NCBI GenBank assembly: GCA_005503165.1
Contig: SCNT01000034.1
Location: 1 to 48,468, forward strand
Origin: Sphingomonadaceae bacterium 3R27E2-A
GTDB lineage: Bacteria > Pseudomonadota > Alphaproteobacteria > Sphingomonadales > Sphingomonadaceae
DNA: 48,468 nt
Direction: 5' to 3'
The position numbers and the translations under genes were made by a program. Position 1 is the stretch's first letter. Each line of letters opens with the position of its first letter. Below the pieces are notes generated by a model, which saw only the letters and a list, made by a program, of their open reading frames with translations, had not been told where the DNA came from and made no database searches. Shown here piece by piece: positions 43,859-48,468 of the stretch.

Positions 43859-44755
43859 ATGCTGACCTATCGCCCGATCGCCGCCGCCCTGCTCGTCGCC
43901 TGCTCCGTCACCCCTGCCGCTGCGCAGCCGCCGACGAGCGCAGCCCGGCCGCTCAAGCTCGCGAGCTGGAACCTCGAGTTCCTCGCCGAGCAGAACGGCG
44001 TCGGCTGCAACCCGCGCGGTGACAGCGATTATGCTGCCATGCGCCGGATCGCGAACGGCCTCGATGCCGATGTGATCGCCTTCCAGGAGGTGGAGAACGA
44101 AGCCGCGGCCGCGCGCGTATTCGACCCGGGGAAATTCACGATCATCATGGAGAGCCGTCCCGGCGCACCGAGCAGCACCTGCGGCGGGAAGTTTCCGGAG
44201 CAGAAGGTCACCCGGCAAGCTGTCGGGTTCGCCGTCAAAAAGGGCATCGCCTTCGATCGCCATGCCGACGTCACCTCGCTGATGCTCGGCAACGCGCAGC
44301 TCCGCTCGGGCATCGACATCACGCTCCGACCTGCGGGCAATCCCCCTATCCGCCTCCTCGGCGTGCATCTGAAATCGGGCTGTTTTGCGGGATCGGAGGC
44401 AAAGGCCTGCCCAGTTCTGCTCGAACAATGGCCCGCGCTCGAGACGTGGATCGACGCTGCTGCAGCGGGGCCTGACCGCTTCGCCATCCTCGGCGACTGG
44501 AACCGCCGCCTCGGCCTCGCCGGCGATCCGCTCTGGAGCGACATCGACGACAGTCAGCCCGCCAATGCGGACCTCCAGCTCGCCGACAATGGCATCAGCC
44601 CCAAGTGCGACCCCCGCTACGACAGCTTCATCGACCATATCGTGCTCGACAAGCGCGCTGGAAACAACCTGGCCGCATTCGTGGAGACGACCTACGCGCC
44701 CGGCGAGAAGCATTATTCGGACCATTGCCCGATCTCGGTCACCCTAGCCGAGTAG
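43859..44755 (+). CDS. secreted endonuclease/exonuclease/phosphatase-family protein
   Basis: The 298-residue protein has a signal peptide (YRPIAAALLVACSVTPAAA) and an EEP domain. Its metal and catalytic motifs are LASWNLEF, FQEVENE, LLGVHLKSGCF, ILGDWNRR, IDHIVLD and SDHCPISV. It could be a periplasmic or secreted nuclease or phosphodiesterase. DNase and lipid phosphatase roles are both within the family. It has no clear ribosome-binding site and stands divergent from HU. Confidence 0.85.
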   Translation: MLTYRPIAAALLVACSVTPAAAQPPTSAARPLKLASWNLEFLAEQNGVGCNPRGDSDYAAMRRIANGLDADVIAFQEVENEAAAARVFDPGKFTIIMESRPGAPSSTCGGKFPEQKVTRQAVGFAVKKGIAFDRHADVTSLMLGNAQLRSGIDITLRPAGNPPIRLLGVHLKSGCFAGSEAKACPVLLEQWPALETWIDAAAAGPDRFAILGDWNRRLGLAGDPLWSDIDDSQPANADLQLADNGISPKCDPRYDSFIDHIVLDKRAGNNLAAFVETTYAPGEKHYSDHCPISVTLAE

Positions 44756-44769
44756 CAAATGCGGGATCC

Positions 44770-44940
44770 CTAGTCGGCAATCCCCAAGGCGGCTCGCACG
44801 ACCTTGAGCGCCTTCTCGAGCTCCTCGGACCGATATCCGCCCTCTTCGGCACCGCGATCGAAGAGACCGGCGTCGTCATCGATCGCGATCAGGATATGCA
44901 GCGCGGCATAAAGCTCGGATGCGCTCGGTGTCGCTACCAT
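44770..44940 (-). CDS. small acidic hypothetical protein, 56 residues
   Basis: The ATG at 44940 lies one base after the stop of the nucleotidyltransferase-HEPN gene (TGATATGG), so the two are likely cotranslated. The product is acidic and mostly helical (SELYAALHILIAIDDDAGLF, YRSEELEKALKVVRAALG). A tight pairing with a HEPN-containing gene suggests a partner or antitoxin-like role, but this is inference; no family is recognised. Confidence 0.5.
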   Translation of the reverse strand: MVATPSASELYAALHILIAIDDDAGLFDRGAEEGGYRSEELEKALKVVRAALGIAD

Positions 44941-44941
44941 A

Positions 44942-45871
44942 TCAGCCCGCCTGCCGGGCGGTGGCTTCGAGCTGGGCAATCCGCTCGCGGCAGATCGTCT
45001 GGACGATCGCCGACAGGGCCGCAACACGCTCGCCGAGCCACGCCAGCTCCTCCTCGGTGATGCGGTAATGTTTAGAGTAGCGGGCCTTCACATAGGCCTC
45101 CTTCAGCTTCTCGAAGCGCGCGCGATCGGCCTTCGCCTCGCGCGGCCAGGCCTCGATCAGCCGGTCGTCGATGCGCTCAGCCTGCGTGCGGAGATGGGCG
45201 AGGTTGTGAACGTGCGGCGAGTAGAACCGGCACACCAGAAGGACAGAGTGATAGAATCGCTCAGTGGCCTGATGCAGCTCGAAAGCCGCCTTCTTCAACC
45301 GACCGCGATCGAGATTTGACTGGAAATCATCCTGAAATTCCGAGGCGCTGGGAAACCAGTCATCGAAATATTCTTGTGCCATTTCCAGAGCCGCATGCGG
45401 CGACTTTGGCTGCGGTTCGGGCAAGTCATCGTCGAGCTGCTGATAAAGGGCGATGCCGTCACCGGCGATATCCATGAAAAAGTAGCGGCCTTCAGCTAGG
45501 CCCGAATTCACCTCGTCGACACTGTGAACGATGAAATTTACCGGCGTCCGGATCGCCTTCGTCACGCCAAACTCGCGGATCAGGCGGTCGTCGAGCTTCG
45601 ACCAATATTCGACCCGGTCGGTCAACCGCTTGTCGTTGACGATGATGAGAAGGTCATAATCCGACTGATAGCCCTTGGCCGTATGCGGCTCGTCGACCCA
45701 GCCGCCGCGGGCGTAGCTTCCGTAAAGGATGATCTTCGAAATGCGCCCTTTGCGCTTCCAGTCCTGCGTCGCGAGCGCCAAGGCATCGTCGAATTCCTCG
45801 AAGATGATCTCGACGACGCGTTCAAGCTCGCGCTGCTTCTGGGGTGGGAGATGATCGATACCGCTACGCAT
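44942..45871 (-). CDS. nucleotidyltransferase (MNT)-HEPN fusion protein
   Basis: The 309-residue protein joins a minimal nucleotidyltransferase domain (ILYGSYARGGW, with the metal-binding SDYDLLII) to a C-terminal HEPN-like helical domain. That domain includes FELHQATERFYHSVLLVCRF and YSPHVHNLAHLRTQA. MNT and HEPN proteins usually form two-gene toxin-antitoxin systems in which MNT modifies and silences the HEPN RNase. Fused forms are known in alphaproteobacteria. The ATG at 45871 begins MRSGIDHLPP; an ATG six codons upstream is possible. It is followed by a 56-residue gene. Confidence 0.82.
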   Translation of the reverse strand: MRSGIDHLPPQKQRELERVVEIIFEEFDDALALATQDWKRKGRISKIILYGSYARGGWVDEPHTAKGYQSDYDLLIIVNDKRLTDRVEYWSKLDDRLIREFGVTKAIRTPVNFIVHSVDEVNSGLAEGRYFFMDIAGDGIALYQQLDDDLPEPQPKSPHAALEMAQEYFDDWFPSASEFQDDFQSNLDRGRLKKAAFELHQATERFYHSVLLVCRFYSPHVHNLAHLRTQAERIDDRLIEAWPREAKADRARFEKLKEAYVKARYSKHYRITEEELAWLGERVAALSAIVQTICRERIAQLEATARQAG

Positions 45872-46128
45872 GTGCGGACACCCTAACAAGGTGGCGACAC
45901 CCTTGCACCCCGATATTGATCCGGAACGCGAGGATGCCGCCGAGTGACGGCCGAGCGGGTCGCATGCTCGGCCGACAGGTTATTGCTGAGAGATGTACCC
46001 CCATCGGCGCGGTCCCCCGACGGCGCCGACGCGGTCCGGTTAGAGCGACAGATGCCGTAAGGGAAACAAGCGATTGCATGAGCGATGCAAGCGCAGCTTC
46101 ACAGTTTATACCATAACGTCGCGTCAAC

Positions 46129-46452
46129 TCAGTCGACCGCGTTCCAGATGATGGCAAAGTTGCTCTCGTCATCGCTGCCAGCTGCGCGGCCGAGGTTCGC
46201 GTAGAGGCGGCGCGGGCCAAACTCGGGCGCCTCGATCGTGATCGACACGTAGGGTTTGCCGGAGCCGGCGCCGATGCGGATCCAGCCCGCGCCGATCTCA
46301 ACTCCGTCGGACCAGAGGCGGTAGTCGGGCTGAATTTCAGACCCCTTCGCCCGGTTGGGGCGGATTTCGATGGGTGCCCTGATCGACAGAGTCGTCAGCT
46401 GGCCGACGAAGCCCTTTTCGATGCTGCCATTCACCATGCCAATCGCTGCCAT
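46129..46452 (-). CDS. DUF736 family protein (paralogue 4)
   Basis: The 107-residue protein has the DUF736 features: AAIGMVNGSIEKGFVGQLTT, IRAPIEIRPNRAKGSEIQPD, VEIGAGWIRI, YVSITIEAPEFGPRRLYANL and FAIIWNAVD. It is diverged like paralogue 3, with EAPEFG in place of the DDP motif. The ATG at 46452 follows CAGGAGCAACGCA. A 9-base-arm hairpin lies about 100 bases upstream. It is separated from the other copies by the SOS and HU regions. Confidence 0.87.
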   Translation of the reverse strand: MAAIGMVNGSIEKGFVGQLTTLSIRAPIEIRPNRAKGSEIQPDYRLWSDGVEIGAGWIRIGAGSGKPYVSITIEAPEFGPRRLYANLGRAAGSDDESNFAIIWNAVD

Positions 46453-46770
46453 TGCGTTGCTCCTGCTTCGCGCGCAGGCCGATCCCGCCGCGGCAGAAGC
46501 GAGAGGGCGGCGGTACCAGCGGCGGATGCACCCGCAGGGTCGCAGCGAAGCGAAGAACAGGAGCAGCGCTCCTGTTGCATCCGAAGCGCCGCCGTCCAAA
46601 GCGTTTTCGCGGCGGGTCGGATCGCCCTGAAAGCAGAGCGTTCAAAGGATCGCAATTCGATTGGCGTCATGTTGATCGACTGCCCAGGGAGGCCCCTGCG
46701 TCCTGTGATAAATGCGTCGGCTCGTGAAAGATCTTGCGCTGCTTGCGAACAAGGCTGCACAATCACCCGG
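46453..46770. promoter_or_regulatory. divergent intergenic region with a perfect hairpin
   Basis: This 318-base gap separates the fourth DUF736 gene (minus) from the DUF4238 gene (plus). AACAGGAGC and GCTCCTGTT (46556-46576) form perfect nine-base arms around AGC, enclosed by an outer pair GGATGCA (46524-46530) and TGCATCC (46576-46582). It is the 5' leader of the DUF736 gene and could be regulatory. No gene is supported here. Confidence 0.45.
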
Positions 46771-48417
46771 ATGTCGAAAGCTCGCGACAACCACTATGTG
46801 CCGGAATGGTATCAGCGCGGCTTCATCGAGCCCGACCGAGACAAGCTCAAGTACCTTGATCTGAAGCCGCCAGCGCACACGCGACGCGATGGAAGTAAAG
46901 TCTTCGGAAAATCCTTGTTCGATTCTGCGCCGTCGCAATGCTTCGTCCAAACGGACTTATACACCACCGCCTTTGGCTTCGAGATCAATGATGAAATCGA
47001 ACGCCGGCTTTTCGGCGCGATCGACAATAAGGGCGCCCCCGCTGTTCGAGCATTCGCTGACTCAGCGGTCGAGGGGTGGATGCGCCACTTCGAGGACCTG
47101 TTCGAATTTATCGACGCACAGAAGCTCAGGACACCGAAGGGTCTGGAATGGCTTCGTCGCCACTATCCGTCTCTCGACCAGAACCAGCTGATGTTCGAGA
47201 TGCAAGGCGTGCGGATGATGCACTGTACAATGTGGGCGGAGGGCGTCCGCGAGATCGTGTCGGCGGAGGATGCCGGCACCAAGTTCCTAATCAGCGACCA
47301 CCCGGTCACCGTCTTCAATCACTCGGTCGCGCCCGAACATAAAACATGCGCCTATCCGAACGATCCTCCGATCGCCTGGAAGGCAAGTCAGACGATATAT
47401 CCGCTGGATCGCAATTTTTGCATGATCCTCACAAACCTTGAATATGCGAAGAATCCCGACCTTCCCGACCCCTGCAGCAAACGGACCAACGCCCGAAACT
47501 TTCGGCAGTCGCTCATCCGTACGGACGCCTTCATCCATGGACGCAAGCTGACCGACGGACAGGTCTGTGAGATCAATTACATCCTGAAGGCGCGAGCGAA
47601 CCGTTATATAGCGGCGGGCCAAGAGGAGTGGCTCTATCCGGAGAGGTATGTCACCGGCGAATGGGCGAGCATGGGCGCCACGCTCTTGCCGCCCAATGAC
47701 GAGCTTTGGCGATTTGGCGGCGAGACCTACGTCGGGTACAAGGACGGTAGCGTCGGCTATCAGGACGAGTTCGGTCGAACCGAACCCCGTGCGCCATTTC
47801 TGGCGAAAGACGCGAATTCTGCGCGACTGCGCCCGCGTGACGACTGCGGCTGTGGTTCGGGTAAAGCGTGGGCCGTGTGCTGCTCTAAAATACCCGCCTC
47901 GCTACGCCCATCCTGGAGCGAACTCAGCATTCGCGAGAGAAACGTCATGCACGCTCGTGCGATCGGGAAAATATTGGGAATTGCCGAGGGCAAGAATTGG
48001 GAAGAGGTCCGCCGCGAGCTGACCGACGAAAAGATCGCCGAGATTCACAAAGTATTCCGGGTTCTATGGCCTCCGGATACCGACCTGATCTCTCTGCTTC
48101 CGAAGCCCGATGGCCGGCTCCGTGCACTCTACACCGGCATAATCGATCCGCGAATGGTCATCGAATATGCGCTTGGCAGCGCCAACTACTTCGGTGAAAT
48201 CCTCATCCAGAGTCCGTTTCACCATCCCGCGGGCATCAACGAGAAATTCGACCCCACAAAGCATCCTGCACAGTACCGCCAAGAGACGGTCAAAAATGTC
48301 GCGCTACTGCTCGATATGATGCCGCTCATTGACGCCGGGATTGTCAATTTTTTCCCTGACGTGACCCCCTGGTTTCCACCAGCGGGGATTAGAGCCCAGC
48401 AGCTTTGTTGCGCATGA
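46771..48417 (+). pseudogene. DUF4238 protein with SEC-C-like motif, 3' end cut by the IS
   Basis: The open frame of 548 codons starts MSKARDNHYVPEWYQRGF, the DUF4238 signature. That domain extends to about residue 290. A SEC-C-like zinc motif CGCGSGKAWAVCC lies near residue 365. A C-terminal region with PDTDLISLLPKPDG, QSPFHHPAGI, and LIDAGIVNFFPD resembles a conserved domain of large uncharacterised proteins. After about 48355 the last 20 codons belong to the IS end and equal the tail on the left-end fragment, so the native C-terminus is lost. Function is unknown; SEC-C is often linked to SecA or protein interaction. The ATG at 46771 has only a weak ribosome-binding site. Confidence 0.75.
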
Positions 48418-48468
48418 GCGCAGTGTAAGCAATGGCCTGTGCAGCGGAGCCCGAAGGGCGTAGCTGCA
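48356..48468 (+). mobile_element. IS end, right copy of the 113-base terminal inverted repeat
   Basis: This is the inverted copy of bases 1-113, in the opposite orientation. Its IS boundary TGACGTGACC begins at 48357. Unrelated sequence precedes it on this side (NFFP codons of the DUF4238 gene) and on the left side (UPF0145 fragment), which marks the boundary. The rest of the IS lies outside the window. Confidence 0.75.

Noticed and set aside
46669..46770. Upstream extension of the DUF4238 frame
   Set aside because: The conserved family start is at 46771 and the extension has no similarity.

Overview
The window looks like a high-GC alphaproteobacterium, most likely a sphingomonad (Sphingopyxis/Novosphingobium type). 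This is inferred from the GC-rich codon use, a TonB-dependent receptor with a glycine-rich insert, dispersed palindromic repeats of the kind common in this group, alphaproteobacterial LexA boxes (GTTC-N7-GTTC), and a trb/DUF736/DUF2840/DUF2274 conjugation gene set. The two ends of the window are perfect 113-base inverted copies of one sequence, which appears to be the end of an insertion sequence. The window is therefore probably a stretch or contig bounded by two IS copies in opposite orientation, each cutting into a gene (a UPF0145/YbjQ-like gene on the left, a DUF4238/SEC-C gene on the right).

Layout. (1) 1-1101: IS end, a gene fragment broken at both ends, and an AT-richer lipoprotein gene. 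(2) 1342-11249: ordinary chromosome, with an acetolactate synthase plus aldehyde dehydrogenase pair, a metallophosphoesterase plus GT4 glycosyltransferase pair, a TonB-dependent receptor and guaA, separated by three families of palindromic repeats. (3) 11250 to the right end: an integrative and conjugative element (ICE) inserted at the 3' end of guaA. It has a P4-type tyrosine recombinase, then a minus-strand trb mating-pore operon (trbB-C-D-E-J-K-L-F-G-I, DUF2274, AlpA-like). A plus-strand four-gene insert follows (HTH-membrane regulator, small protein, membrane protein, RadC/JAB-winged-helix fusion). After it come copG-traG, the relaxase with a candidate oriT, a transglycosylase, DUF736, a TraF-type peptidase, DUF2840, AlpA-like, and a frameshifted DUF6499/DUF2285 gene. 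(4) 32.7-48.4 kb: ICE cargo. This holds three more DUF736 paralogues, small membrane and orphan proteins, an SOS mutagenesis cassette imuA-imuB-dnaE2 with its own LexA box, a divergent SRAP/SRAP-like pair sharing a second LexA box, HU, a secreted nuclease, a nucleotidyltransferase-HEPN fusion, and the truncated DUF4238 gene.

How the parts fit. The relaxase would nick the element and TraG would couple the DNA to the TrbB-I channel. Several cargo genes (translesion synthesis, SRAP proteins that protect abasic sites in single-stranded DNA, HU, DUF736 proteins) would suit an element that enters the recipient as single-stranded DNA and triggers SOS. The most unusual signals are: a pair of related, structured non-coding leaders in front of two cargo genes (34136-34315 and 35530-35692); two clear LexA boxes; the plus-strand cluster splitting the transfer region; an att-like 19-base match inside the element at 22505-22529; and the inverted IS ends. 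The right attachment site of the ICE is not visible.
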